A stretch of DNA of 64,000 bases from Candidatus Electrothrix scaldis (GTDB lineage: Bacteria > Desulfobacterota > Desulfobulbia > Desulfobulbales > Desulfobulbaceae): positions 2,861,826 through 2,925,825 of the forward strand of contig CP138355.1 in assembly GCA_033584155.1 (NCBI GenBank). Reading direction: 5' to 3'. A program made the translations under genes and the position numbers. Every line of letters starts with the position of its first letter. Positions within the stretch are counted from its first letter, which is position 1. A model generated the notes under the pieces. It was given only the letters and a program-made list of their open reading frames with translations, was not told the DNA's origin and made no database searches. Below are positions 42,398-50,480 of this stretch, one piece after another.

Positions 42398-42826
42398 TTA
42401 TTTTTTCTGTTCAAGCCAAGGATTCAGCAGAGCTACTCCTGTGGGCTCAAAGTCTGCAATATTGCGGGTAACGACTGTCATGCCGTGGACAAGTGCTGTT
42501 GCTGCAATAAGTGCATCCCGGTCTGACTGGTGGTCTGGAACATGTAAGGCTGCGCAATGTAGTGCTATAGTGCTATCAATATCCAGAATACGTCCTGAAA
42601 ATGCTGGGATAACATACTCGTCAAACCAGGATCGAAGGATCGCCCCCTGTTCGCTATCTTTTCGTTCAAGCAATAAGATACCCATTTCCAGCTCCAGCAG
42701 TGTGATGACCGACAGGTAGAGATCTGGGACAGTAAGTTGACTGGCCCAGAGCTGGACATTGTGATCAATTTTATTCGTCCCTGCTTTGCGTAGTTCTGAA
42801 ACGACATTAGTATCAAGTAGGTACAT
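42398..42826 (-). CDS. vapC: VapC/FitB-like PIN-domain toxin
   Basis: This 142-aa PIN-domain RNase starts MYLLDTNVVSELRK with the first catalytic Asp at residue 5, has ELEMGILLLERKD near 45, and ends with DRDALIAATALVHGMTVVTRNIADFEPTGVALLNPW. This carries the usual Asp residues near 103 and 122. VapC toxins cut tRNA or rRNA when freed from their antitoxin. It starts exactly where the antitoxin ends (one-base overlap at 42826), typical of a coupled toxin-antitoxin pair. The FitB-like spacing fits a Phd/YefM partner. Confidence 0.9.
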   Translation of the reverse strand: MYLLDTNVVSELRKAGTNKIDHNVQLWASQLTVPDLYLSVITLLELEMGILLLERKDSEQGAILRSWFDEYVIPAFSGRILDIDSTIALHCAALHVPDHQSDRDALIAATALVHGMTVVTRNIADFEPTGVALLNPWLEQKK

Positions 42827-43083
42827 TATAATAGCTTAGCGGGGTTATATGTGTTGTTTTGCATGCGGGGCGGAGTGAAATCGATGTTTTCTGCGCCGGG
42901 CATGGCAAGTAGGTCCAGAATGCTCTTTTTATTCCCGGTAACCTGTCGGTATTGATCTATATGCATAAGAACATAGGCTGGCTGTCCTCGATCTGTAATA
43001 ATGACCGGACCGGTTTGAGCAGCCTTTTTTGCCTTGCCAACATCTCTGTTGAATGTTCTGCTGGAAATTGTTGTGATAGACAT
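42826..43083 (-). CDS. Phd/YefM-family antitoxin
   Basis: This 85-aa antitoxin has the N-terminal DNA-binding Phd fold (TISSRTFNRDVGKAKKAAQTGPVIITDRGQPAYVLMHIDQYRQ). A C-terminal tail (about 50-85) should bind and block the PIN toxin. The AGGAGGTG ribosome-binding site is strong, favouring antitoxin excess. It is probably autoregulated through the perfect palindrome just upstream. Confidence 0.9.
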   Translation of the reverse strand: MSITTISSRTFNRDVGKAKKAAQTGPVIITDRGQPAYVLMHIDQYRQVTGNKKSILDLLAMPGAENIDFTPPRMQNNTYNPAKLL

Positions 43084-43104
43084 AATACACCTCCTGTTGG
43101 ATTG

Positions 43105-43128
43105 CTATGTAGTAACGTTACTACATAG
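43105..43128. promoter_or_regulatory. Perfect 24-bp palindrome, likely operator of the toxin-antitoxin pair
   Basis: The left half CTATGTAGTAAC is followed directly by its exact complement GTTACTACATAG. It lies 22 bases upstream of the antitoxin start, where Phd/YefM dimers normally bind to repress their own operon. Confidence 0.75.
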
Positions 43129-43182
43129 AAAAGGGTTTGTCAAGATTGCTTAATGATCCCTCACACCCCGTTGGGGCTAAAA

Positions 43183-43202
43183 TATACCCCCTACGGGGTA
43201 TA
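43183..43202. promoter_or_regulatory. Hairpin between the toxin-antitoxin pair and recJ
   Basis: TATACCCC-CTAC-GGGGTATA is a perfect 8-bp stem. A second shorter one (CCCC-GTT-GGGG) lies at 43166-43176. These resemble the GC-rich palindromic elements near 46.0 and 61.1 kb. Confidence 0.5.
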
Positions 43203-43241
43203 GTCAGTTATAGATAATAGAATTTTACCCGCTGAACCATT

Positions 43242-45041
43242 TTGACCACCACAAAAGAATACCTCCCCTATATCCTCCCTCCACCACTCACTACCACCGA
43301 GGCTGCATGCGCCCAAAAACTGGCCCGAGATTTTCGCCTGCCCGGGGTGATCGCAGAGCTTCTTTGTCAGCGCGGAGTAACAGACCCGGAGGAAGCCGCC
43401 TCTTATCTCGCTCCCCAGCTGTCCGCACTTCCCTCTCCTGCCACGTTAAAAGGACTGGATGCAGCGGTTGACCTTCTTGTTACAAGTATTCAGGCCAGGC
43501 AACAGGTGGTGATTCACGGAGATTACGACGTGGACGGCATTACCTCCACTGTTCTCCTGACTGATTTCCTGGCCAAACTTGGTGTGCAGGCCATCTGGCA
43601 TTTACCCAATCGTCTGACCGATGATTACGGCCTGACCATGAAATCCGTGGCCACGCTGGCCGAAAAAGTAGAGATGCCAGCCTTGTTAATTACAGTGGAT
43701 TGCGGCATCAGCACTGCGGATGAGGTGGCCTATGCCAAGGAGCTGGGCTTCCGGGTGATTATTACGGACCACCATCAACCACCCAGCGATTCTAGTCGGA
43801 TCCCCCAGGCCGATGCGGTGCTGAACCCTCGCCAGGAGGATTGCGCCTTTGCCTATAAGGATCTTTCCGGTGTTGGGGTGACCTTCTTTCTCATCATGGC
43901 GCTGCGGCGCAGGCTAGTGGAAGAGGGCTTCTGGACTCAGGAGACCATGCCGAATCTCAGGGACTCTTTGGATTTAGTGGCCCTGGGAACGGTGGCTGAT
44001 GTGATGCAGCTGACCGGGGTCAATCGTATTCTGGTTAGGGCTGGGTTAGAGGTGCTGGGAGAGCGCAGTCGACCTGGGATTCGGGCCTTGTGCAAGGTCA
44101 CCGGAACAGGCCAGGGAATAATTTCGGCTGAGGATATCGCCTATCAGCTGGCCCCAAGGATCAATGCCGCAGGCCGCTTAGGTAATCCTGAGCTGGCAGC
44201 AGAGCTCCTCCTCAGCGAGGGTGAGACAGCCAATGATCTGGCCCAGGAATTAGAGCAGGCCAACCTCCTGCGGCGGGAGCTTGAAGCGGCTGTTCTGGAT
44301 GAGGCTGTGCGTCAGGCTGAGGCCCAGCTTGGCGAGGGCATGGAGAGCCTGGTCCTGTACGGTAGGAATTGGCATCTAGGCGTCATCGGTATCATTGCCT
44401 CCCGCATGGTGGACCGCTACCATGTCCCGTCTCTTGTCTTTACCGGGGATACACCAGCCTATCGCATGGAAGAAGGCGAAGTGGCGGTGGTCAAGGGGTC
44501 GGGTCGTTCTGTGCCAGGACTTGATCTGCATCGTGCTTTGGAGCTTTGCCAGGAGCAGATCCTCCGCTTCGGTGGTCATGCTATGGCGGCTGGACTTACC
44601 GTTCGACAGGATGCCTTCGAAGCCTTCCGTGCTCTGTTTGATGAACAGGTTCAGCAGATGGAGCGGGATGAACAGGTGCTGGGGACCAGTATTGATGCCC
44701 TGCTGGATGAGGAGCAGAATTGCCAGGATATCCTGCGCGGCCTGCAGCTGATGGAGCCCTTTGGCGAGGGTAATCCTGAGCCGGTATTTCTGGTTCAGAA
44801 TGTTTATCTGGAAGAGGTCCATTGTCTGCGGGAACACCTGAAATTTTTCCTTCGCCTCAACGGTACGCGCCTCAGCGGGATAGGTTTTTTTATGGCTGAG
44901 CAGCATAGCTTTGCCGAGGCGGGCAGGGTGGACTTAGGCTTTCGTTTAAAGGAATCCTGCTTTCGAGGGCGAAAACGCTTGGAGGTCCATGCAGTTTCCT
45001 TGAAGCCAGCAGCTACGCAACACGGGCATATGTCTTCTTGA
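43242..45041 (+). CDS. recJ: Single-stranded-DNA-specific exonuclease RecJ
   Basis: This 599-aa cytoplasmic 5'-3' exonuclease acts in recombination and mismatch repair. It belongs to the DHH family: IHGDYDVDGITST near residue 90, TVDCGIS near 150, ITDHHQPP (the DHH motif) near 178, and VALGTVADVMQL near 246. The DHHA1 motif region includes GSGRSVPGLDLHRAL and GGHAMAAGLTV near 425-455. The best start is TTG 43242, as no in-frame ATG fits the N-terminus. It is followed 14 bases later by the glutaminyl cyclase gene. Confidence 0.95.
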   Translation: MTTTKEYLPYILPPPLTTTEAACAQKLARDFRLPGVIAELLCQRGVTDPEEAASYLAPQLSALPSPATLKGLDAAVDLLVTSIQARQQVVIHGDYDVDGITSTVLLTDFLAKLGVQAIWHLPNRLTDDYGLTMKSVATLAEKVEMPALLITVDCGISTADEVAYAKELGFRVIITDHHQPPSDSSRIPQADAVLNPRQEDCAFAYKDLSGVGVTFFLIMALRRRLVEEGFWTQETMPNLRDSLDLVALGTVADVMQLTGVNRILVRAGLEVLGERSRPGIRALCKVTGTGQGIISAEDIAYQLAPRINAAGRLGNPELAAELLLSEGETANDLAQELEQANLLRRELEAAVLDEAVRQAEAQLGEGMESLVLYGRNWHLGVIGIIASRMVDRYHVPSLVFTGDTPAYRMEEGEVAVVKGSGRSVPGLDLHRALELCQEQILRFGGHAMAAGLTVRQDAFEAFRALFDEQVQQMERDEQVLGTSIDALLDEEQNCQDILRGLQLMEPFGEGNPEPVFLVQNVYLEEVHCLREHLKFFLRLNGTRLSGIGFFMAEQHSFAEAGRVDLGFRLKESCFRGRKRLEVHAVSLKPAATQHGHMSS

Positions 45042-45055
45042 TGTCATAAGGTACC

Positions 45056-45847
45056 ATGCGAAGCTGGATTTTTTTGATCCCACTCCTCCTCTTGCTAAAT
45101 GGGCATATTGCTACAAGCAATACCGGGATTCCACAGCCTGTTCAGTATACCTATACGGTGGTTCAGGAATACCCTCATGATCCCAAGGCCTTTACCCAGG
45201 GGCTCATCTGGGATGAGGGGCAAGTTTACGAAAGCACCGGGCTCTATGGCCGTTCTTCCCTGCGTCTGGTGGACCTGAAAACTGGGCAGGTAAAGCGGCA
45301 GTATAATTTCCCTGAAGGGTATTTTGCTGAGGGGATTACGGTGTTCCAGGATAAAATATATCAACTCACCTGGAAAAATAATGAAGCCTTTCTCTTTGAT
45401 AAAAGAGAGTTCACTCCGCTTAAATCCTGGCCATACCTGCGTGAGGGCTGGGGCATTACCCATAACGGCAAGGAGCTGCTTGTTAGTGATGGTTCGGCCT
45501 TTTTGTATTTTCTTGATCCTGAGACTCTGACAGAGAAACGGCGCATTCTGGTACAGGATGATCAAGGAGAGGTCCGCAAATTGAATGAGCTGGAATATGT
45601 CCAGGGCGCAATCTATGCCAATGTCTGGCAGACCAACCGGATAGCCATTATTCGCCCGGAAGACGGCGTGGTCACTGGTTGGCTAGATCTGAGCGACCTG
45701 TGCCAGCAAATGCAGAGCCTTTGGCAAGCAAGAAAAGATGTGCTCAACGGGATCATGTATGATCCCGTTGAGGATCGCCTTTTTATTACCGGGAAACTTT
45801 GGCCCTCTTTATTTGAGATAAAAGTAGTGCGGAAGGAAACGCCTTAA
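45056..45847 (+). CDS. Glutaminyl-peptide cyclotransferase (beta-propeller type), exported
   Basis: This 263-aa protein has an N-terminal signal peptide (SWIFLIPLLLLLNGHIATS). The propeller fold of the plant/bacterial glutaminyl cyclase family (PF05096) follows: PHDPKAFTQGLIWDEGQVYESTGLYGRSSLRLVDL near residues 40-75, YFAEGITVFQDKIYQLTWK near 95, and LNELEYVQGAIYANVWQTNRI near 175. It converts N-terminal Gln to pyroglutamate on exported peptides. It follows recJ closely and may be co-transcribed, but no functional link is obvious. Confidence 0.9.
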   Translation: MRSWIFLIPLLLLLNGHIATSNTGIPQPVQYTYTVVQEYPHDPKAFTQGLIWDEGQVYESTGLYGRSSLRLVDLKTGQVKRQYNFPEGYFAEGITVFQDKIYQLTWKNNEAFLFDKREFTPLKSWPYLREGWGITHNGKELLVSDGSAFLYFLDPETLTEKRRILVQDDQGEVRKLNELEYVQGAIYANVWQTNRIAIIRPEDGVVTGWLDLSDLCQQMQSLWQARKDVLNGIMYDPVEDRLFITGKLWPSLFEIKVVRKETP

Positions 45848-46112
45848 AAAATCCCCAGATCCTTACTGCACCTGTAAATACTTTTCAACCCGCAACAGCT
45901 CTTCATCTGTCATAACCTATACCCCTCATTCATTTGGTAAAGAAGACTAAATTACCCAGCACCCGCCCCCGCGATAAATCACGGGGCTATTATCGGTTGT
46001 CCCTACGGGACATGGAGTTACGTCCCGCAGGGACGCTACGAACACAGCCCACCGTTGTGGAAGCTGACGTTTCCGGGAGGGTTTTCAGGATACCACCGCT
46101 ATGTTTTCACGA
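45848..46112. repeat. GC-rich palindromic repeat region after the glutaminyl cyclase gene
   Basis: There is no gene here. Several short hairpins are visible: CCCCG/CGGGG around 45968-45985, TGTCCC-TAC-GGGACA at 45998-46012 and CGTCCC-GCA-GGGACG at 46021-46035. A CCCACCGTT box near 46050 recalls the element at 61054. These look like REP-type intergenic repeats. The 23-bp array follows directly. Confidence 0.6.
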
Positions 46113-46273
46113 AAGTCCCCGGGGACTTTGTTTTCAAACTCCTAAGGGAGTTGTATTCAAACTACGTAGGGAGTTGCAGCAGAACTACCAGGGGAGTTTG
46201 TATGGAAGTCCCCAGGGAGTTTGATTACAACTACACGGGTAGTTCTATCTGAACTACGAAGGGAGTTTGCAAT
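46113..46273. repeat. Tandem array of seven 23-bp units with AACTNC...GGAGTT palindromes
   Basis: Cores of 16 bp start at 46113, 46137, 46160, 46183, 46206, 46229 and 46252. The first is a perfect palindrome (AAGTCCCC / GGGGACTT). Others have 6-bp arms such as AACTCC-TAAG-GGAGTT and AACTAC-ACGG-GTAGTT. Linkers of 7-8 bases are not conserved. The right end runs into the 3' end of the DUF6883-like remnant. Confidence 0.85.
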
Positions 46274-46461
46274 GGCTCCTTCATGTCCGGCTTTACCCTT
46301 ACTACATACAGTGTTGTCAGATGCGCCTCCCTGCTTCCGTGAGGCAGTATCCAGCCCGTTCGCACCACAGCTTCACGTCCTTCCGTCCCTTGAACAGGAA
46401 TATCCGCTGTGTAACGCACTCCATACTTATCTTCGTCATGCGGGGTAACCTCTGCCAGCAT
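46231..46461 (-). pseudogene. Truncated DUF6883-like protein
   Basis: A 76-aa frame has a sequence, DKYGVRYTADIPVQGTEGREAVVRTGWIL and LTTLYVV, that resembles the C-terminal half of DUF6883 proteins, which are usually over 100 aa and often sit beside toxin-antitoxin-like genes. The N-terminal half is missing and the start lies six bases after the stop of the CcbP-like gene. The last codons (VVQIELPV) are encoded by the 23-bp repeat array, so the original 3' end is probably lost too. It could be translated by coupling, but a decaying remnant is more likely. Family match is from memory. Confidence 0.5.
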
Positions 46462-46467
46462 GGCGGC

Positions 46468-47133
46468 TCAACGATTGGCAAACCAAATCGCATAATCCTT
46501 CACTGGCTGATAGTTTGGTGAGGATTTATCCAGCACTTCTAAGTCACATAAGGGAAATTCATACTTCCTGCGCCCATGCCGCAACGACACCAATATTCCC
46601 TGGGGATCTACAATCTCATCCACACTCGTGACTTTTACCTTATCTACTCCTCGTAACGGCCCTCTCTCCTGCCACTCAACTACCTCTGCCTCAAAGGGAA
46701 ATTTCAGCACCTCCTGAAGATGTTTCTGCCAAGCCTCGTAGGCAGCCCATTCACTTTCGTCTTCAGCCTTGTCCAGGACAGCCTGTATCCGCCTGCCTTC
46801 TTCACCCAAGTACGCCCATTCATGCTTACTGGTAAGCAGATCAATTACTTCCTGGACATCATTTTCACTATCCCTGGGCGTTGTCCGCTCAACGTCTTCC
46901 AGCAGAAGGTACATTTTGGTCCAATCAAGTCCTTCTTCTTCACTCTGGATAATCGTTTCGTCTGGCATCTGTCGGAGTGTCTGGCTATCCCACTCTATAC
47001 CAATAACGTTGTCTTCTTCCTCAATTTCAGTGATCCGCCCTTGCCAGCCAGCAATGATAATATCCAGGTCCGGGTCTTCAATATTCGGTTTGACAACCAC
47101 GGAATCACCCACCTGAAGTTTGTTTTGTGCCAT
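46468..47133 (-). CDS. CcbP-like calcium-binding-domain protein with an N-terminal SH3-like domain
   Basis: This is a 221-aa acidic cytoplasmic protein from ATG 47133. The N-terminal 60 residues (VGDSVVVKPNIEDPDLDIIIAGWQGRITEIEEED, then IGIEWDSQTLRQM) look like a small SH3/KOW-type barrel. The C-terminal 95 residues (FPFEAEVVEWQERGPLRGVDKVKVTSVDEIV, GILVSLRHGRRKYEFPLCDLEVLD, QPVKDYAIWFANR) resemble CcbP, the calcium-binding protein first described in cyanobacteria. The middle is helical and Glu-rich. A role in calcium buffering is possible but untested. The DUF6883-like remnant follows by six bases. Confidence 0.65.
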   Translation of the reverse strand: MAQNKLQVGDSVVVKPNIEDPDLDIIIAGWQGRITEIEEEDNVIGIEWDSQTLRQMPDETIIQSEEEGLDWTKMYLLLEDVERTTPRDSENDVQEVIDLLTSKHEWAYLGEEGRRIQAVLDKAEDESEWAAYEAWQKHLQEVLKFPFEAEVVEWQERGPLRGVDKVKVTSVDEIVDPQGILVSLRHGRRKYEFPLCDLEVLDKSSPNYQPVKDYAIWFANR

Positions 47134-47478
47134 AATAATCTTCACCAAGTCAGAATTTGTTTGCCAGGATATCTCTGTTCGCAGAGATGCAAGCTCAGGC
47201 CATACGCCTGCCTCTATTAGACCTCACAACCTCATGAAAAGTAAAGATAACCGACCCCTTGCAAGAGGGCAATAGATTACAGGATATAAATACTTGAGTA
47301 CTTTTTATACATATCGGCCAGAACTTCAACAAGATAAATGCAGCGCTTCGGCAGGCTGTGCTTGACTCAGGCGCATATTCGTGTCATTACATTTGAGAAA
47401 ATGATGCAAGTGGAACAGCACGCATCTGCCATCTGTTCCTCTGCTGAACCCTATCACAACATTCAGGTAGAACACACA
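47134..47478. other. Divergent intergenic region upstream of the FecR-domain gene
   Basis: This 345-bp stretch has no supported gene. A frame continues upstream of the FecR-domain start but lacks family features. No convincing promoter was found. Confidence 0.4.
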
Positions 47479-48375
47479 ATGCCCCTACATAGTAAGAGTA
47501 GAAGATTTTTGTCACTCCAGGCCGCCATCATGCTGATGGTGGTTCTTTTTTTCACGTCTAGTTTTGCCCTTGAGAGCAGTAGCCTGCTGGAGTTTCTTGG
47601 GTCAGAACATCCTCCTTTTCTTGCCCTCTTGCCACCCACCCTGGCCATTGAAGAAAGCTTTAGACCGAGCAGCAATCCCTTTGCCGGGACTGTTGATAAG
47701 GTGGAGGGCGTGGCCTATGTCTACCATCAGGACGATACTATTGCCTATACATTAAAAGAAAACCTACCACTCTTTAACGGCGATACCCTGGTCACCGGAG
47801 AAAAGAGCCGCCTTACCTTGCAGATGGCCGATGAAAGCTCGCTTATTCTGACCGCTGAAACCAAACTGACCATAGACAGGTCCCTGCCCAGAATGATGGT
47901 CCGTGACACGGTTCTGCAACTTTTCTTTGGCAGGATTCGTTCCTTGGTGAAGAAGCTTGCGGGTGAATATACCATCAGGACTCCGACAGGAAGCGTCGGG
48001 GTGCGGGGGACGGATTTCATGGTGGCTGTGGCTCCGACCCCTGCGAGTGCAAGGCCGGTCTGGATGAAGCATGTGCCAGCAACTTTGCTGACAGCAGTCC
48101 TTACAGGAGGGAGGCAATCAACTGTGGAGCTTGCCGGTCAATACGGTCCTTCGGTGCAGGTCACGCCGCTTTCTGTGGCCGGGGTGCGTACCGGTGGTCA
48201 GGCGGAGCCTGCCGTACATGTCGGTCCAGCCGCAGTGGCCCTGTTGCAGAGCGTTGCTCCGCTTCCTGAGGACCAGTCCGTGCAAGTGAGCACGTCGTCT
48301 TCAGGAACAGGGCCTTGTTGGCCGTTTTCCTTCAAGCCGTTAAAGGAATTAAAGTTTTTTCGGATCTGCGAGTAG
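47479..48375 (+). CDS. FecR-domain exported protein
   Basis: This 298-aa protein starts at ATG 47479, followed by a signal segment (LQAAIMLMVVLFFTSSFALE). The frame could begin 47 codons earlier, but that part is not family-like. The FecR domain spans about residues 70-190: GTVDKVEGVAYVY, LFNGDTLVTGEKSRLTLQMADESSLILTAETKLTID, then YTIRTPTGSVGVRGTDFMV. In Desulfobacterota stand-alone FecR-domain proteins of this kind are common and periplasmic or surface-linked. They are unlike the sigma regulator FecR itself. The C-terminal Pro/Val-rich part is not recognised. It converges on the yejE-like gene (20-base gap). Confidence 0.8.
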   Translation: MPLHSKSRRFLSLQAAIMLMVVLFFTSSFALESSSLLEFLGSEHPPFLALLPPTLAIEESFRPSSNPFAGTVDKVEGVAYVYHQDDTIAYTLKENLPLFNGDTLVTGEKSRLTLQMADESSLILTAETKLTIDRSLPRMMVRDTVLQLFFGRIRSLVKKLAGEYTIRTPTGSVGVRGTDFMVAVAPTPASARPVWMKHVPATLLTAVLTGGRQSTVELAGQYGPSVQVTPLSVAGVRTGGQAEPAVHVGPAAVALLQSVAPLPEDQSVQVSTSSSGTGPCWPFSFKPLKELKFFRICE

Positions 48376-48394
48376 GCGTAAGTTTACCAGAGGG

Positions 48395-49417
48395 CTACTG
48401 CCTGCGCGGGTCAAAGGCCTCTCGGAGAGCCTCGCCGATAAAGATCAGCAGAACTAGCATACCAACCAGAACACCAAAGGTTGTGAACGAGAGCCACCAG
48501 GCTTCTATATTAGCTTTGCCCTGATTGAGGAGTTCACCCAGGCTGGGAGTTGGTGGGGGAGCTCCAAGGCCGAGGAAATCCAGGGAGGTGAGATAGAGGA
48601 TCGCTCCAGACATCCTGAAGGGAAGAAAGGTGATGACCGGGGTCATACCATTAGGCAGAAGATGCCGGTACATGATGGTCAGGTTGCCGACACCCAGGGC
48701 CTTGGCCGCCTTGACATATTCCATATTGCGACCCTTGAGAAACTCCGCCCGCACATAATCGGATAAGCCCATCCATCCGAACAAAGAGAAAAGCAGTAAG
48801 ATGAGCAGGATAGTGGGTTTAAAAATGGAAAAAAAGATAATGAGAAGGTAGAGCTCCGGCATAGCACTCCAGATTTCTATGAAGCGCTGAAAAAACAGGT
48901 CTACCTTGCCGCCAAAATATCCTTGAATTGCTCCGGCAATGATGCCAAGAAGGGTCCCTATGAAGGTGAGGGCTAAACTAAACAGCACAGAAAGACGGAA
49001 GCCATAAATCAGGCGGGCTAGGACATCTCTGCCTCGGTCATCAGTGCCGAGGAGGTTGTCGTCCGAAGGCGGCGTAGGAACAGGCTGATCACTCTCAAGA
49101 TTAATCGAGGTATAGCTGTAGGGATTGGGCGGGAAAATGATCGTGTTACCGTCAGTGCTGAGTTTTTCCAGGATATAGGGATCTCTGTAATCTGTTTCCG
49201 TATCAAAAATACCTCCAAACACGGTTTCCGGGTAGGCCTTGAGCAAAGGGAAATAATACGATCCTTCGTATTTGACCAGCAAGGGCTTATCATTACTCAG
49301 GACTTCGGCAAAAAGAGAGAGGCCGAAGAGTAAACTGAAGATGATCAGGCTATAGAAACCTCTCCGGTTTTTCTTAAAATTTCTCCATCTGCGAGCCGCA
49401 ATTGTCTGCCTCTTCAT
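48395..49417 (-). CDS. ABC peptide transporter permease, YejE/OppC-like
   Basis: This 340-aa inner-membrane permease has about six helices and a long periplasmic loop after the first helix (LSNDKPLLVKYEGSYYFPLLKAYPETVFGG), characteristic of YejE. The permease signature near residues 235-265 reads EYVKAAKALGVGNLTIMYRHLLPN. ATG 49415-49417 has an AAGGAAG ribosome-binding site and follows the yejB-like stop by 13 bases. It is the last gene of the six-gene operon. Neither a binding protein (YejA) nor an ATPase (YejF) is in the window. Confidence 0.88.
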   Translation of the reverse strand: MKRQTIAARRWRNFKKNRRGFYSLIIFSLLFGLSLFAEVLSNDKPLLVKYEGSYYFPLLKAYPETVFGGIFDTETDYRDPYILEKLSTDGNTIIFPPNPYSYTSINLESDQPVPTPPSDDNLLGTDDRGRDVLARLIYGFRLSVLFSLALTFIGTLLGIIAGAIQGYFGGKVDLFFQRFIEIWSAMPELYLLIIFFSIFKPTILLILLLFSLFGWMGLSDYVRAEFLKGRNMEYVKAAKALGVGNLTIMYRHLLPNGMTPVITFLPFRMSGAILYLTSLDFLGLGAPPPTPSLGELLNQGKANIEAWWLSFTTFGVLVGMLVLLIFIGEALREAFDPRRQ

Positions 49418-49430
49418 AGCGACTTCCTTC

Positions 49431-50480
49431 TTATTGGACTTTTTCAAAAGAAATTCTTGGGTCAACCCAGACATAACTCAGATCGGAAAGGAGCCTGGAA
49501 ATGAGACCGATCAGGGTGAAGAAATACAGGGTACCTAGAACCACAGGGTAATCCCTGTTCATCACCGAGTCAAAGGCCAGCAGGCCCATGCCGTCCAGGG
49601 AAAAAATGGTTTCGATGAGTAGGGCACCGGTAAAGAAGGCTGTGATAAACGAGCCGGGAAAACCAGTAATGATAGGGATAATGGCATTACGAAAAACATG
49701 GCGATACAGGATCTGACTTTCCCCCAAGCCCTTTGCCCTGGCGGTGATCACGTATTGTTTGCGGACCTCTTCTAAAAAAGAGTTCTTGGTCAGCAGGGTC
49801 ATAACTGCCAGACTCCCCACAGAGGTGGAAATGATCGGTAGGACCATATGCCAGAGATAGTCCAGGACCTTGGCTGACCAGCTTAACTCAGCCCAGTTAT
49901 CCGAGACCAGCCCACGCAGGGGGAAGATGTTCCAAAAACTGCCCCCCCCGAACAGAACAAGGAGGATGATACCGAGAACAAAGCCGGGAATGGCGTAACC
50001 AACAAGAATGATTGTGCTGGTGATGACATCAAAGCGGGAACCATCCTGGACCGCCTTGCGGATCCCAAGAGGAATACAGACGGAATAAACAATGAGAAAG
50101 GTCCAGAGCCCCAGGGACATGGAAACTGGCATCTTGGAGATAACCAGTTCGGCCACGCCCTTTTGGTGATAATAGGAATCCCCGAAATCAAAAACCAGAT
50201 AGGAACCCATCATGGAGAAAAAACGCTGGATGGGCGGTTTGTCAAAACCATAGAGCTTTTTCAGCTGCTCGATACGCTCCTCATCAAGGCCCTTTTTGCC
50301 CTGATAGAGTCCTCCGCTACCGCCACCGGATTCGCCACCTGCACCCCGACCCTCAATCTGGGCCATCATGCGTTCAACCGGGCCGCCGGGCACAAATTGG
50401 GTAATGACAAAGGTGATGAACATGACCCCGAACAGGGTGGGGATCATGAGCAGGAAGCGTTTCAGGATGTACAGACTCAC
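49431..50480 (-). CDS. ABC peptide transporter permease, YejB/OppB-like
   Basis: This 349-aa permease starts SLYILKRFLLMIPTLFGVMFITFVITQFVPGGPVERMM, the typical DppB/YejB N-terminus. It has a Gly-rich stretch (GRGAGGESGGGSGGL) in the first periplasmic loop, as in YejB, and the permease motif YVITARAKGLGESQILYRHVFRNAIIPI near residues 236-263. It pairs with the YejE-like subunit to import oligopeptides. The start overlaps the stop of the gamma-glutamyltransferase gene by four bases, which indicates translational coupling and a shared job. Confidence 0.9.
   Translation of the reverse strand: MSLYILKRFLLMIPTLFGVMFITFVITQFVPGGPVERMMAQIEGRGAGGESGGGSGGLYQGKKGLDEERIEQLKKLYGFDKPPIQRFFSMMGSYLVFDFGDSYYHQKGVAELVISKMPVSMSLGLWTFLIVYSVCIPLGIRKAVQDGSRFDVITSTIILVGYAIPGFVLGIILLVLFGGGSFWNIFPLRGLVSDNWAELSWSAKVLDYLWHMVLPIISTSVGSLAVMTLLTKNSFLEEVRKQYVITARAKGLGESQILYRHVFRNAIIPIITGFPGSFITAFFTGALLIETIFSLDGMGLLAFDSVMNRDYPVVLGTLYFFTLIGLISRLLSDLSYVWVDPRISFEKVQ

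Noticed and set aside
45848-45920. 16-codon minus-strand frame (MTDEELLRVEKYLQVQ)
   Set aside because: It is too short and has no context. It might be the remnant of a gene end but cannot be supported.
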